Shown one piece after another: positions 23,408 through 36,014 of a stretch of DNA of 64,000 nucleotides (the first letter of the stretch is position 1; the number at the start of each line of letters is the position of its first letter). The notes under the pieces are model-generated. The model was not told the origin of the DNA. It was given only the letters and a program-made list of their open reading frames with translations, and ran no database searches. The stretch spans positions 2,590,804 through 2,654,803 of the forward strand of contig BCHH01000005.1 in NCBI GenBank assembly GCA_001599595.1, given 5' to 3'. Made by a program: the position numbers and the translations under genes. The stretch comes from Beverwykella pulmonaria (taxonomy: Eukaryota > Ascomycota > Dothideomycetes > Pleosporales > Melanommataceae).

Positions 23408-24355
23408 TCAGTCAGAGTCAAGACTTGCCAGTAGGCTGGCCGACGGCGCAAAGAACGTGGTACCCGTCAAAGGCGTTGAGAAGTTGAGGATGCGATCATG
23501 CAGCCCCGGAGGTTCTCCGACAAACATACGCTCCAGCATCTTCTCAATGACCCACAGGCGTCGCGAATACCCGATGAAGTATGTACCAAACTCGCCCGAG
23601 GCCGGGGAGCCGAACGGCATATTGTCCCGCAGTATCTCATGCTCAACCCCATTCTCGTCTTCAATGGTGGCAAGCGACTTGTGTGACTGCTGACAAGCCG
23701 GCGGCGCATCGTCAAGCTCAATGTTGTCTATCTTTGTGCGTCCGATGATGGCTTCTTGCTTTTCAGCCGGGACGGTACGCCACGATTTGAGGTCGTGTAC
23801 ATACTTTTGAATGACAACGTAGCTGCCACCCGCGAAGGACGAGTCCTCCTCAGCAACGAGAACCGACTCGGGAACAGCGGGACCCACCGGATTGGCAGTG
23901 CCATCAACAAAGCCGAGCAAGTCACGCACGTCGAAGTAGCGGAAGCCAACGGTCTCGTCCACAACGGAAACAGAGTCACCCAAGAGGTCCATCAGCAGTC
24001 GCTCAAACTCGAAGCAGAGGTCTCGGCGCTCGGCGCGGATGTGGAAAAGCAGGTCCCCGGGTGTTGAGACAGCAGTGTGAACGGCGCCTTTGACGGTGGG
24101 GAAAGGGTGAAGCTCTGCCGGTCGAGGCCGTCCGGTAACACGGTCCCAGATGTCGCTGCCGATGCCAACAGTGCACGCGAATGAGGCCCCAAGGTCACGA
24201 ATGGCCACATTCTTGGAGAGGCTATTGATACTAGCAAGAGTCGAGCGTATGGTCTGGATTGCCTCTGGCTTGTCGGTCACGGAGAGCACCAAGAAGGTCG
24301 CCGATTGAGTGAGCGGTGCATCGACGCGTTGGGGCTGGATTGGAACTCGGCTCAT
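23408..24355 (-). CDS. Dye-decolorizing peroxidase, class B
   Basis: With the start at 24355 (MSRVPIQPQRVDAPLTQSAT) the protein has 315 residues, the usual class B length. The GxxDG motif is GFVDGTANP with the catalytic Asp at 151. The proximal heme ligand is His 225 (CQQSHKS) and the distal Arg is 243 in RDNMPF. The rest of the ferredoxin-like double fold is intact. DyPs oxidise dyes and phenolics with hydrogen peroxide; the physiological substrate is unclear. No signal peptide is present, so this is an intracellular enzyme. The frame is open with an ATG at 24562, which would add 69 Arg- and Ser-rich, acid-poor residues resembling a mitochondrial presequence. Confidence 0.92.
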   Translation of the reverse strand: MSRVPIQPQRVDAPLTQSATFLVLSVTDKPEAIQTIRSTLASINSLSKNVAIRDLGASFACTVGIGSDIWDRVTGRPRPAELHPFPTVKGAVHTAVSTPGDLLFHIRAERRDLCFEFERLLMDLLGDSVSVVDETVGFRYFDVRDLLGFVDGTANPVGPAVPESVLVAEEDSSFAGGSYVVIQKYVHDLKSWRTVPAEKQEAIIGRTKIDNIELDDAPPACQQSHKSLATIEDENGVEHEILRDNMPFGSPASGEFGTYFIGYSRRLWVIEKMLERMFVGEPPGLHDRILNFSTPLTGTTFFAPSASLLASLDSD

Positions 24356-25140
24356 CGTTTCCTCTGTCACCAGTGCAGACCTATGTCGTTGAATATGTAG
24401 AGATTGTATTTGAGGGCGATGACGTTGAGGTATTGACTGTGTTGATATGCGTCGTCGTAGCTCTTTCAGTGCCGTTAGACTCGTTCTTGCCGTATGCAAG
24501 TAGTTCTGGGAACTGCTGCAGCACCTTATGCAGACGAGGTTACTGATCTTACTCGAGTGCATACCGCTGCTGGAGCAGCTGCACCGCAGCGTGACTCTTA
24601 TACCGCCGTGACTTGTTTGTTGTCTTCTTTGACGTCCGTCAAGTAATTAGCTCCGAGTGCTCCACCGAAGATGACTGCTGATTATTCATCGTAAGCTGAT
24701 TGGCCGGAGCGAACACTAAGCATTCAAGTATGCATGTCTTTGAAAAGTTTACAAGTCCCTCTCACTAGATCATCAGAAGGCGGCTTGGCGGGATGGTGAA
24801 CAACGTTAGCTGGTCAAGTGCGAATTGATTGTTCACAGTGTCTATGCGTTAGCCTGTAGCGGGCGAGACTTTCATTATTATTTCAATTCTACCTCTTTCC
24901 TTTGATAGGATGACCCGCCTAGGACTGGTCGGGAACCATATCACACTCAGTGTCATCTTCCTAAAAAACCCGTCTTCTTTCAATAACACCTAGACTGGAC
25001 CATAGTAAGAGACCTATAAAACGTACAAGTACAACTTCTAGGGACAGACTTAAAGAACTAGAAACATACAATCACTTCCACAAATTAGGTGATTAAGAAC
25101 CATACTGAAGAAATTCCATCCCCCGCAATTATTACTAAAG
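24356..25140. other. Intergenic region
   Basis: The first 207 bp may encode the optional N-terminal extension of the DyP peroxidase. The remainder shows no coding signature or structured RNA. Confidence 0.35.
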
Positions 25141-26039
25141 TTACTTGGAACCGGGCAGTTCTACCCGTGGATCCGTGGGTGCTTCGTGGTACACTGGGAT
25201 TGATTGTTCTTGTGCGTACTTGTACGTTCCATGGGTGGGCTGATAGCCCATGGACGAATCCAACTCCGAAAGTCCAGTTGACTTGGTTTGACCCCACTTT
25301 TTCTTAAAAGTGAGCCACCAGAGCAGGCAGACAAGTAGTGCCAGGAATATCACACCTCCCACTGCGCTTCCGGCAATCACCCCAGTGTAGTTTCGTGGTG
25401 TGGAGCCTTGGTTTGAAGGCTGGCTTGTAGGTCCGGCAGTCGAGTGGGAGGTTAATGCAGTCGTTGTGGATATCGAGGTGGTAGTTGAGGAAGCGAACGA
25501 AGTAGGCGAAGCTGAAGACGATGTGCTACTCGGATTGTTGTTGTAGACTTTTCCATTCACTAGCCATACTCCTTTTCCCTGCTGACAGCATGGTTTACCC
25601 ACGTCGCGATCTCCACAGCAAAGACTCCCATCGTCGCACTCCGTTATAATAACATCGGTGTTACTGTACGGGTCGCCCTGGAAAAATTCTATGATAAGGC
25701 TCATAGTTAGCATCTGGACTTCCAAGAAGACGCAGAGAAATAGTCTAGCGTACGTGAGTCACTAATACAAAGCTTGATACAAGCATCTGATTTCCAGGTT
25801 GAATCCGTACACGATTCTCTCCACAATACAGCGCCATTAGAGCAGAGACCGTCGTCCCGGCATACGTCCGCCCCAAGTCCGTTGCCATTTCGACAACACA
25901 TGCTATGTGTGGTTGATGTCGAGCATGGAACGTAAGCATCGGGACCCGTGGGATCATTTCTCGTGGTTCCATTCGGCCTGAAGCAGCCTGCATGGGCAAG
26001 CGCGGTGATGCAAAATATTAGTAGTATTATGCGATTCAT
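25141..26039 (-). CDS. Secreted Cys-rich, Ser/Thr-rich single-pass membrane protein
   Basis: Two exons, 25754-26039 and 25141-25688, give 277 residues. There is a signal peptide (MNRIILLIFCITALAHA). A luminal domain follows with paired Cys, including MCCRNGNGLGADVC, DGSLCCGDRDVG and KPCCQQGKGVW. Then comes a Ser/Thr-rich stalk of about 50 residues, a membrane span (GVIAGSAVGGVIFLALLVCL) with WWLTFKKKW on the inside, and a cytosolic tail of about 50 residues. The layout is that of fungal cell-surface sensors or receptors of the Mid2/WSC type, although no WSC domain is evident. It is a common unnamed ascomycete family. Role unknown; a wall-sensing function is inference from topology only. Confidence 0.82.
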
Positions 26040-26534
26040 TGTGGTTCGATTTCGACAAATTATTTTGTGAGAAGAAAGACAGCCTCGAAGGAAACTCTTC
26101 GTCCAAGGCTGATAATAAAGAAAACGGGCGGGTCTGGGCGAAGCTGCATATACGAAGCCATTCGCCTGCCGTGTTTAAACGGAAGCCAATAGGAGACTAA
26201 GATTCTAGACCCCACTCCCTCATCATCATCTTTCCAGAAGAGTTTGAAATTGTGTCCCGGCAGTGTGCGACACTCAGCGCTCCACGGAAGCCCCCGATTT
26301 GTTGCAGAGAGTAATCCCCCTAACAGCCGCAGCGTTTACGAGAATGTCTAAAATCTTACCGTGGCACATATTTGCTTGGCTCGAAATAGGTGGCTCTGTC
26401 TTTAAAGGTTAGATCGGCGCTTTCGTCCAAACCCCTAAGAAGTTTGGGGGCCGGCATACTTCTCCCCTCACCTTTTGGTCACAATCATCTTCGGGTTTCA
26501 GCCAATCAGTAGTATATCGATCCTCCCCCGGGAT
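26040..26534. other. Intergenic region
   Basis: Contains the promoter of the surface protein gene at its left side and the 3' end of the F-box-like gene at its right. No other feature was seen. Confidence 0.35.
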
Positions 26535-27672
26535 CTACTGCACTGTTGCATCACCATTCCCCGCTTCATCGATCGTGTTTTCGTATTTGTTTTCTATGGG
26601 ATATTCGTCGAATTTCTCGCCAATGTCTTCAGGATAATCCTCCTGCCATCGTTAGCATAATAAGACTGAGCACGTTGATGATTTCAAAACTTACATCAAG
26701 CCAGACTTTGAGTCTGCTCGTCCAGCTGTCAGGCAAAAATTCCATGGCATCGGGGGTAAATTGATAGGGCTTGCTCCAGTACTTGCGCTTCACAATCACC
26801 TTGGTATCATAGCCGGCAGTGTGAAGACGGACTAGAATGGGGAAAATTTGTTGCAAAGTTTCCGCGAAGAGAGCAATGTCGGTAGCCTTCTTGTAGCGTC
26901 TGTAATCTGCTTTGAGGAAGAAGGCAATCTGTACGTTCTTGTTTTCAATATTTAGCAGCGAGTGGTTGAGCATCCGCAAAATCCCGTTGAAGGTCCTCCG
27001 TCTCGTGATCATTTCTTCGGGATTGATCTCGAGTGCAAGCTTCGAGATCATCCTGTGGGGTACGAAGCCCAATCCCCATCGATCCACCGTTAGGATACGC
27101 TGGATTGAATCGAGATAGTGTTGTGGGAAGATGAAACGTGTGTTCCGATACCAGTACTCGCAAAACTCCCTCCGAAAATCTACCCCGACATACTCTGCTT
27201 TCCAAAAGTGTTGGACGCCAGGATTTTGAGGATAGCACCACGGCATCTCTTCTGCAGAATGCCAAAACCAGTTGTTCAGCTCGGCATCCTGGGGACAAAT
27301 GTAGCCGTATATGATATCTCGAATCTCCCGAGGCAGCTCAGAATGGAGTGGACGACATATGCTTTCACAGAGCGGTTTTGCATACTTCTCAATTTCATCT
27401 CGCAGTCGCTGCTCAGCGGACTTTTGCTGTTCCTTCAACGCCCAGAGACGATCCCACGTAGCTTTAACCTCAGCTTCGAGTGCTTGATGCTTAGCTTTGC
27501 AGTCTTTTATTTGGTTGTGCAAATTTTGGGCTTCGTTTGAGATGCTATGAAAAAGCATCAGTAAATGGGTGCTTCAAGGAGCCAGGCTTCCCCACGTGAG
27601 AGCGCGCGCCTGGTGATACCGAATCTCATTCGCAGCCGTCTGGGAAATATTTGGCGTTATTGATTGTGACAT
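26535..27672 (-). CDS. F-box-like uncharacterised fungal protein with coiled coil
   Basis: Three exons, 27596-27672, 26695-27544 and 26535-26642, give 344 residues. The first intron uses a GTGGGG donor and rejoins as RARAL-T-ISNEAQN; the second has donor GTAAGT and branch GCTAAC. Residues about 27-75 form a likely coiled coil rich in Lys, Glu and Ala. Next comes LHSELPREIRDIIYGYICPQ, the entry motif of many fungal F-box-like proteins, and a long mixed domain of 200 residues. The tail is acidic. This matches unnamed families expanded in Dothideomycetes. Ubiquitin-ligase adaptor function is possible but unproven, because only the start of an F-box is visible. Confidence 0.78.
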
Positions 27673-28705
27673 TCTTGCGAGGGAAGGAAAGTAAAGGGGA
27701 AGGATTAATGCTTGTTGTTGAACAGAAAATGAAGTGGAAGGTGGATTATGAGATTGAGAAGCCAGGCACCAGTGCAAGGCGCAGCCAATCAGATAGCGCT
27801 TATAAAGCATTCGATGAGTATGCCACTTTTCTCCGGTTTGCGTGTTGATGGAGCGACTGAATGCATGATACTGAGAATGTAATCTTGTTCCTCGTCTCTT
27901 CCTGCCGCGGCTAGTCCGAATAATTCGAAACGTTCAGAGAGTGTGAGACTCAAGACTCAAGTACAACTTTTTCTTCAGCCTAGCAGACTAATGCACTAGT
28001 TGCATTGAATATAATGTGACAGTCATTATAAAATTCTTAAATAACGAATGCGAATCTGTGTCAACACGGAAAGGGTAGAGAGCATATCTTGTGGTAACAA
28101 AGGCGATCATGTTTTTGTACTCAACCATTCCTTCGCGGGAGAGGAATGATCTCATCCAACTCGTTTCCTCTTTACAATAGTAGACCCATCGCGTGTCAAT
28201 ACAAAGAAAGGCTTAACAGTAAGCATCTCTGTGATCTAAATGTATGTATAGCAAGTAAAAAATCAGGATTTCAATCATTTATTCGCTGAAAGCCGTCATG
28301 GTTCCCTGATCTGGCGAATCTCTACCAGTCGTATCGAAATTATGGCCCATTGATGCAAGTCTCCTACAAAATCTTCCACCGGTCCCAAGATTGGAATCTG
28401 GGATGGAAGGAAATAATGAGTATGGATAGCATGGTAGTGTTAATCCTGGATGGTAGGCTCTGTTCCTAGATCAAGCACGTACGTTTTCCTGGGTGTTGGA
28501 ACTTTATTAGAATTGGAAATAATTCTCAGTGTATGGAATTGTCTATGAAACGCCGAAACACCGAAACGCCGCATCGGGTCTATCGAAGAGCCCAGACAGG
28601 AGGATACCTGCTGCTCTCCACTACTATCACACTACCAAGATGAATTGACGGGCCACCGCGGTGATCTTGTGTCGGCTATCAGCGGCTTCTGTGACCCTCA
28701 AAGGC
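27673..28705. other. Intergenic region
   Basis: About 1 kb with no supported coding frame. It contains short AT-rich stretches around 27960-28100. Nothing else was recognised. Confidence 0.35.
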
Positions 28706-29681
28706 TCACACCTCTTGCCGTATATTGTTGAGATGCCCAGCTTCTGGATTTCTTTGCTGTGCCCTAGCGATACCTGCATTGACTAGGGCGTGAATCGGAC
28801 CCTGCCTCCGACTCCTTCCATTGCCGTTGTGAGCACCTCCGGCGACACTTCCTTTCCACAAGCCGCTGGCATTAGATCCCCGAGGTCTGTGCGCAATACC
28901 ATCTGTCATCCAGCCAACGACCAAGTACATGAGTACAACAACCCATTCCTCAAGAATGGCCATGAAGACGTGGATAATGACGGAGCCAGTGGCAGGGTTG
29001 AAGTTCTTGTTCGTCGAAAAGACAGTAAGAAACGAGTATAACAATCGTAGGAGGATGAATGGGACGGCAAGGATAGTAACCCACGCGATTCGTGTATCGT
29101 CCTTAGGCCCGTTGGAAAGCTTCATCGCTGAAACGACGGCAATGACAGCCAGTGCGATAAGTGCGATCAAGTAGAGCACAACGCCGACTTTGGATGTTGT
29201 TTGTGGCTGGTAGGTTCCTTGTGGTGTTATGCTTGATGTGCCGCCAACGATGCTCATTATCAAGCCAATAGTAACTATGATCTGTACGAGACGGAAGTGG
29301 ACCGCGCTAAACACGTCTTTGCTCCCGGTGGTGGCGATCGAGTCGGCACTGTAGACAGTGTTAGAATCACAGTGACGAGTGTACCATGAAGCACCATTCT
29401 TACCAACGAAAGAGTAGGCCAAGTGTTGCAAGAAGCAGTGGCGATAATCCAACACTCTCAAGAATTAAGACGGCTTCATAGAGACTTGTGGATGGCGAGG
29501 AAATTGTCGCGAGTTGGCAGCAAGCACCAATTATCCGGACGAGACAGAGTATGAGAGTGAAGATGAACCCCGAACTTCGACCAAAGCCATGACGCGTGCA
29601 GACAATGGCGGCCACAACTAATGAGGGGATGTAGAGAATGAGCTCAAGGACTGAAACGCCGTTCTGCTTGTCGAATCCCAT
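28706..29681 (-). CDS. DUF7702-type integral membrane protein
   Basis: Two exons, 29404-29681 and 28706-29348, give 306 residues. The start MGFDKQNGVSVLELILYIPS is the first true ATG and fits the family N-terminus; a longer frame begins at a TTG and is not credible. Seven hydrophobic segments are visible. Markers are RHGFGRSSGFIFTLILCLVR, IIGACCQ, PFILLRLLYSFL and EEWVVVLMYLVVGW. The tail is basic and Gly/Arg-rich. The family is widespread in filamentous ascomycetes and of unknown function. Confidence 0.85.
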
Positions 29682-30697
29682 AGCGAAGCTGATGAACGAT
29701 TGTGATAGCTCGTATCGGTGCTCGATATTAAGGCTCAAGATTGATGTTGGTGGTAAATGCTAGGAGCGGTGGATTGCAAGAAAATAGAATTGATGATGAG
29801 CTGGGAGATCCAGTCCAGCGAGCCGTACATAGATATACGTGAACCGTAGATGGAGCCATTCCAAGGCGATGCTATTATCCCCGAATTGCATACCTCTTTA
29901 GGACTTGAAGCAGATGCATCGCCCACAGGAAACGTAACCCTACCAACAGTACGAATATGTACTAGAATAAGCTACAAAACCAGGATGACGCTGGACCCTT
30001 TGTGCGTCATGACAACGAGTTCCGATTGGCCTCCTAGCTCAGCTAACTTTATACAGTTAGCCCACACGTCCCTCCTGGCGCAGATCTGTTTCCGAAGTTG
30101 TGATATGATAGCCACGGACGTGCCCAACATTGCTTAATATTAACAAGCCGCATCCGTCTAAGCACCCACAGCTGAGATTACCCTTCCCTCTTCGAGTGGG
30201 CACTTCGTAGCTAGGCTTGTCACGGCTAGCGCGGATGACAATCAGCCTCAAGCTTCGATAAGCAATTCCAAGCCCTCTTACGTCCTCACCGCCGCACCTT
30301 CCACGAGTTCACAGCGAACCAAGTCCTTCTCTAGCCACGACTTGAACCGTCGCATGTTTCCATAGCATGACTCAACCCCTAAGGCTGTCCTCCGACCAGA
30401 CATGAGCCCCGAGTTTTCCGGCCTTCGGCGTTCCCTGCCGCGAGACGGTGTATGAAAGATCGACTGTCCATCGACACTGCCCTCATTAGCCCCCCTGGCT
30501 GATAGTTGAGCCACATTCTCTCACTCGCGACATATACTGTGTGCGTCTTCGACCTCGTGCAGTGCCCACGATTCAAACTTCCTGAACCAGGGCTGATTTA
30601 CGACTGCAAGCCAATCCAGACCACTTTCATCTAACTTGACGACGTTTGACGAATACCGTCCTGCTGGCATACGTCCCGCCTCAGATCGCGCTAAAAC
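29682..30697. other. Intergenic region between divergent genes
   Basis: About 1 kb between the DUF7702 gene and the zinc-cluster regulator, which are divergently transcribed. Both promoters must lie here. I searched it for an additional zinc-cluster exon and found none. Confidence 0.4.
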
Positions 30698-32406
30698 ATG
30701 GGGTACTTTGGACTCCCAAGCAAAGCCTGCGCACCCTGTAGAAGCAGAAGAATTAAGGTCAGTGTGTTCAGATCCCCAGTCACGTGGCGCTTCTACCCAT
30801 GCTCCCACAGGTGTAGATGTAACCACTTTTCTTACGTAGGGATAGTGTGATTTATCCAGGCCGTCATGTGGACAGTGTGCGAGAACTTATCGGACTTGCT
30901 CTGGGTACCGCGATCAAACAGATCTTCTTTTTCGTGACCAGACCCAGGACGTAGCTTGCAAAGTACAACGGGCCAAGCGGTCGTACCCACGACGAAATGT
31001 CGCGCCCACCGCCAAGATACCTCCTGCTGATTGTGCATCAAATCGCGAAGGTGCTCAGCTCATTCTCTCCCGCTATTTCAATGGCCGAAGACCTGCGTCC
31101 ATGTCACTCTCGCTACCAGCCGAACATCATGCCGCCCACTTCTTCTTCAGCAATTATATATCTCGCCCATCCAAATACTTTGTCAATGTTTATGAAAGTA
31201 TCCCTGCACTCTACTATTCGTCGCCGTTAGATAGCCCGCTCCTGTATATTATTACAGCGCTGGGCTTAGCGGGTCTATCTCACCATACAGAGACATGTGG
31301 TTTGGAAATTGCCGCTGGTACCTGGTACAACAAGGCTTTGATCAAGGTCAATAAAAATTTGCAAGACCGAGCGTTGGCCAAGGAGGACCTAACACTTCTT
31401 GTTGTGCTGCTGCTTGGACTATACGAGGTATAAAACGCACTCCGCATTTTATACATTTTGAGGAGAAGATGCTAACCGACCATAGACTAATACCTCCAGA
31501 ACCCCGAGATCGATGAGTTCTTACATCAGACACATCAGAGGAGCAACAGCACTACTAGAGCTTCGAGGCGACAATCAGCTTGACACTGAATTTGGCCGGA
31601 CGTTGTTCGTTTACACACGGACCCAGGTCATCGCTGGCTGCATCCAGACAAGATCTCAAATGCCGGACATAGTAGTTCGACTATCTCAAAAATATCGCGA
31701 GAAAAGAACCAACCCACTAGAAGATCTCATCCCCATTGGCCTACAGTTTTGTAATCTCCGTTCTGAAATACCTTTCCACCCGACGAAGGACCAATCAGAG
31801 GCGAGTATTAGAGCCATCATCAGACAATATAGCTTGATATCACGAGAACTATCGGATTGGCGTTGTGGCCTTCCACCCGATTGTGCCCCAAGGCGGCTAA
31901 CCTCGATAAAATCCGATCCTTCCGTCTTATCTGGATATTACACCGTCTACGACGATGTCTGGACAGCTAGCGTTATGAACAATTGCAACTGCATCGAAAT
32001 CTTAGTCAACGAATCACTAGTATCTCACCTTGTCTATTTGCGAGATCACTTTTCACATAACTTGAACGTTATCTTGGAGCTGGAGGAGAGCATTTCAAAA
32101 GCTCGCGCTATAATCATTTATCTCATCGATGCCGTTTGTGCTAGCGTACCGAATCTTCTCGAGACCAACTTGGCAGTAGCTGGCGTCGGACTCATCTGGG
32201 TATTATACGTATCGGCACAGTTATACCCACCGTCCTCTCCGGTACATGCTACAAAGCTCAGTTGGTTCACGGGTCGCTTAGAGAAGATTGGATCCGAGCT
32301 GGGCGTTTGCGGAGCCACTACTCTGGTGGGGCTTTTGGACCAAAAGATTGTGATCACAGAATTGTTAAATGATGGGTATGCTGATTTAGATGGCTTGAAT
32401 AGTTAG
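30698..32406 (+). CDS. Zn(II)2Cys6 transcription factor, DUF3468/fungal_trans_2 type
   Basis: Three exons, 30698-30757, 30846-31427 and 31486-32406, give 520 residues. The first exon is only 20 codons and supplies the first half of the zinc cluster (KACAPCRSRRIK). The second half starts at the next acceptor (CDLSRPSCGQC). Together they form a perfect CX2CX6CX6CX2CX6C with Cys at 11, 14, 21, 28, 31 and 38. The usual linker GYRDQTDLLFRDQTQDV follows. The regulatory domain shows LLYIITALGLAGLSHHTE, a hallmark of this class, and the C-terminal half has YTVYDDVWTASVMNN. It should be a nuclear regulator; targets unknown. It lies at the border to the gene-poor accessory part, but nothing ties it to a cluster. 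Confidence 0.9.
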
Positions 32407-33819
32407 ATAGCTATTTCATTGGTTCCGCCAACCGTAAGAGCTTAGCGCGTACTTGTTCTAACTACTAAATAAAGGAACCTTAACTAGGCAACACGTGTGC
32501 TATATTTTTAATGTAAAAAGGATGATGAAGAATGATAGCTTCCATAAAGTACATTGTTGGCGATATTGTATCAATTCTACATATCTCAACGATCAGTTTC
32601 ATAACGCGGTGAAAGAAAACCGCTTGAGCTTCGTAGACCTCTGCGATCAGCGATTACAAAAGGAAATATTCCGCCATTTTAGACGGCTATTATTTCACGT
32701 TATTCCTTTCATCTAATACCTGCACATATTTTTAAAATCATATGGACGGGCAGGAGTTTGCTAGGAGGATCTTTTAAAGGTCTGCTGGAAGATATATAGG
32801 GTTCGAAATGTAGAAATGATACTATTACTCGTTGCCATATTTTCCTCAACTAGTAGATTTTACATTTCAACATGTAGTACACCTAATAGTCACTTGGGTC
32901 ATCAGAAGACCAAGCTCTCGTAGCCTTTCTATATACGAAAATTCACTCCTTCTAATACATAATGACCCTTTCATTGCGAAAAGTGTCCCCTTTAGTTTTC
33001 CAAGGCTAACATCACCTTCAGACCTTCGTGACGTCTTTGGAAACTCTCAATGGATAGGCAGCGATGAATGGCTCATCGAAACTTCTCTGGAGCCCCGTAT
33101 CGCTTAGCGGCTCCTATAACAGCATTGTTCAAACCCTCGAACCCGCTTGAAACTTGAACCTTCACTGTTAAGGAGGTGAAACTTTTATCTGGATTGAGTC
33201 TTAACACTTCAGCGTCCGCGAGGCTGCTCGAGGGTAGTAGGTTGTAGATACTACTAAGTAGGTTTCAAGCGTTCCGTGAAAAAATTTCTTGGCTCCAGCC
33301 AATTTGAAGTCTAAGAGTATAGCCCACCGGTGGATGATATTTACCAGTTCTTATGAGGATTATTCGGCAAGCACAAATGCGATCGTCCAGCAAAATTATT
33401 TCACTTATGGCATGTCTAGCAAGGATGCTGTTTTGTTACAAATTTAAGTAGAGCCCTAAAAAGGGGGGTTGGCGAGGTTTGACGTTCTTGTGTGTCACGT
33501 GGAAAATCCGAAGCATTGGCTAGTGAGATTCCAGGGGCTTGCCCTGTTCCACTCTAAGGGCGCTCGAATTGAAAACTACGGTAACAGAAAAATAAATATT
33601 TATATGTAATAGAAGCAAGAATAACAGGGCCGACGATTCGCCTTGTGGTGGATATGTAATAAGACGGGTAAGACCTTGAGAAAGATCTACCCACAACAAA
33701 TATGTACTCGAGAAAGGAAACAAGTGTCTCAAGATCGCTAGCTGGAATGAGAAACTCTATATCAAATTTCTCTCACACTATATATGGCCTCTTTTTTTGC
33801 CTCCGATCTGTTGATCAAA
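32407..33819. other. AT-rich gene-poor region
   Basis: About 1.4 kb, visibly richer in A and T than the left half. Open frames are short and without family signature. It may be decayed repeat sequence; no element could be named. Confidence 0.4.
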
Positions 33820-34667
33820 CTAGCCAGAGCAGGTGCCGGCCTTGGCAGGCTCGCAGCCACCAGCACAGCCAGTGTACATTTGGCACTTGACTTTGGCGTC
33901 AGAGCAAACGTTCTTGAGGGTCGCGGTATCTCCATAATTTGAGTTGATACCGGCGAGCTCACCGCCGTTGACTGCTGTCACACCTTCGATGTAGACGTTC
34001 CGTTTACACTGCTTGGAGCACTGTTGAAAAGATATGTTAGTGGTTACCCAGAGGTAAAAGAGGCTGGTTTAGAACTCACATTTCCACATGATCGGTACAA
34101 TTTTCCGTAGTCGTTGACGTAGAAGTTGATGATGTTAACGGTGCCACATCCGTTGTGCTGAACAACCTTGTCCGAAGCGTGATAGGCGCCACCACCAATG
34201 ATCCAAGATTCCTTTCCGGCGACGTCGTTCTTGATTGAGATAGCATCCTCGCACACATCCTCAAACCAAACATTCTCAAGAGTGCAGTGGCCGTCACAAT
34301 GCACACCTTCAGCTTGGTTCTTGCCAATGATGGCGTTTTTGAGGGTTGCGCCAGCACGCAGGACGAAGACGGCATCGGACTCACCTGCATTTTATCAGCT
34401 TTCTTTACACTGGAAATATTCCCGTGAAATTTGAGTATATGTTCTCATCGGTGCTAAAATACCTCCTTCTGTCTGGCCGGAGCATGCTCCACTGCCGCGA
34501 TCCCATTTGGCCCACAGACCGTCGTAAACCTGACCGGCTTTGATTTCAATGACCTTGCTATTGGTCTTGGTCGATGTTGGTGTAGGCAGACCACCGGTGT
34601 AGCCGTTGCATGCAATTACGGTGGGGAGAAGGGCGACAAGACCGGTGAGGTGGACGAGTTGAACCAT
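33820..34667 (-). CDS. Secreted pectate lyase, class III (PL3)
   Basis: Three exons, 34463-34667, 34080-34384 and 33820-34020, give 236 residues. A signal peptide ([19 protein letters not shown]) precedes the mature protein. The parallel beta-helix repeats are clear: [19 protein letters not shown], then [28 protein letters not shown], and [19 protein letters not shown]. Conserved Cys occur throughout, ending in [14 protein letters not shown]. The length matches one-domain fungal PL3 enzymes. They cleave polygalacturonate by calcium-dependent beta-elimination in plant cell walls. This supports a plant-associated lifestyle. No carbohydrate-binding tail is present. Confidence 0.94.
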
Positions 34668-36014
34668 TTGATTATTTTGAAGTATCAGAACCTGGAGTCG
34701 GACGAAGATTGAAAATAGTACAGGAGGAGAAAGAAGTAAAAGGTAGAAGACGCTGATGTTTTGATGCTCTTTACTGATCTATCATAGCTGGGAGGAGTCC
34801 CTAACTTATAGCTCCAGAAGACGTATTATCGAGGAAATAACATGGATTTGTTAGGGCATGAATGTCCCTAGTAGAAATGATACCAAGGACAACCGGACCT
34901 TTTAAAAGCTTGTTTCCTGCTTGTATTGAGGTAAAGGCAATGTCTAGCCTTTGGCAGGTTCCCGTAGAGGCTGCGCGGTGCTCTAATTTAGGCCGTGGTA
35001 TAAGTCTAGCAAAGAGTTTTTCCACCCTCTTATTGACGTCGTTGAAGAAACATGAGGGTGACCGTGGGGATGTTCGTAACCTATGCTCAGTCTTCAGGAA
35101 ACTTGGCTGCTACATATGGACTAGAGTATTTTAAATGTAGCAAGACAAGAGACTGGACACCAAATCGGAGGGTGTCTGTTTAGCCCGTGCGCTCACCCTC
35201 AGATGGGGCATTAAACAGTGACAGTGGGTCTTCCAAGCATCAATTTAAATTTTCAACGCTTTAAAGATGCTCCAGGACCTGGATAGGAATTGGCAAGGAC
35301 GATTTGTGGCGCTTCCCAGTGAAATAGGTACATCTGAGGTGGCTCGAGAACATTAATAGCTGTTCCTGTTGATTGCAGAAAAGTACTAGGCCTGATTGGA
35401 GACAACAATTATTCCAAAGCTGGGAGTGTTAAGCAAGATCTAATCATGCTAAAATTCCCCAGGGTCTCGATACAATCCTGACAAGGTGCAAATCACGTGC
35501 GGCACAGTTCACAATATGTCTTGGTCTAGCCTGAAACGATAGCCCGCACTTAGGGTCTTGGCTCAACTGAGAGCTTCAACTTCTAAATTCAATTCTCCAC
35601 CACTCATCTACCGACCTCGCCCAAAGCTCTTCTCCTCACCTCAATTAAAGATAGGGGAGAAATTCTTCCACGCACACGCGCATTGATTACTTTATTCCAT
35701 AGACGACAATCAGTCTGAAAATTGGACAACTTTGGAAATTCAATCCCGACATCTGATTGTAGAGTTGGCGTAGTGGAGACACTACGTCCGAAAAGGGACA
35801 TCGCGGCCACATCCGAATTTCCTTTCTATCAGAAGTCTGCGTCATGGACATAAATGGGGTCATACATTTTTCCACCGGGCTGGTTTTTTAACACCGCCTT
35901 CTACTTGGTCGCTTTCTAGGAATATTTTGAGATGCATGTATTGTATCGACAGTTCAAAGAGCGTTGTATATTCTTTCAAATTATATGCTGCCAGTTACGG
36001 AGCAATTCTACCGT
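34668..36014. other. Gene-poor region
   Basis: About 1.35 kb without a supported gene. The pectate lyase promoter must lie at its left; a TATAAG-like string on the minus strand near 34803-34812 is a possible TATA box. The rest shows only short frames. Confidence 0.35.

Noticed and set aside
30260..30460. Degraded zinc-cluster exon upstream of the second regulator
   Set aside because: Spacing could be forced onto non-Cys codons in several frames, but the true cluster was found at 30728-30960 with all six Cys.
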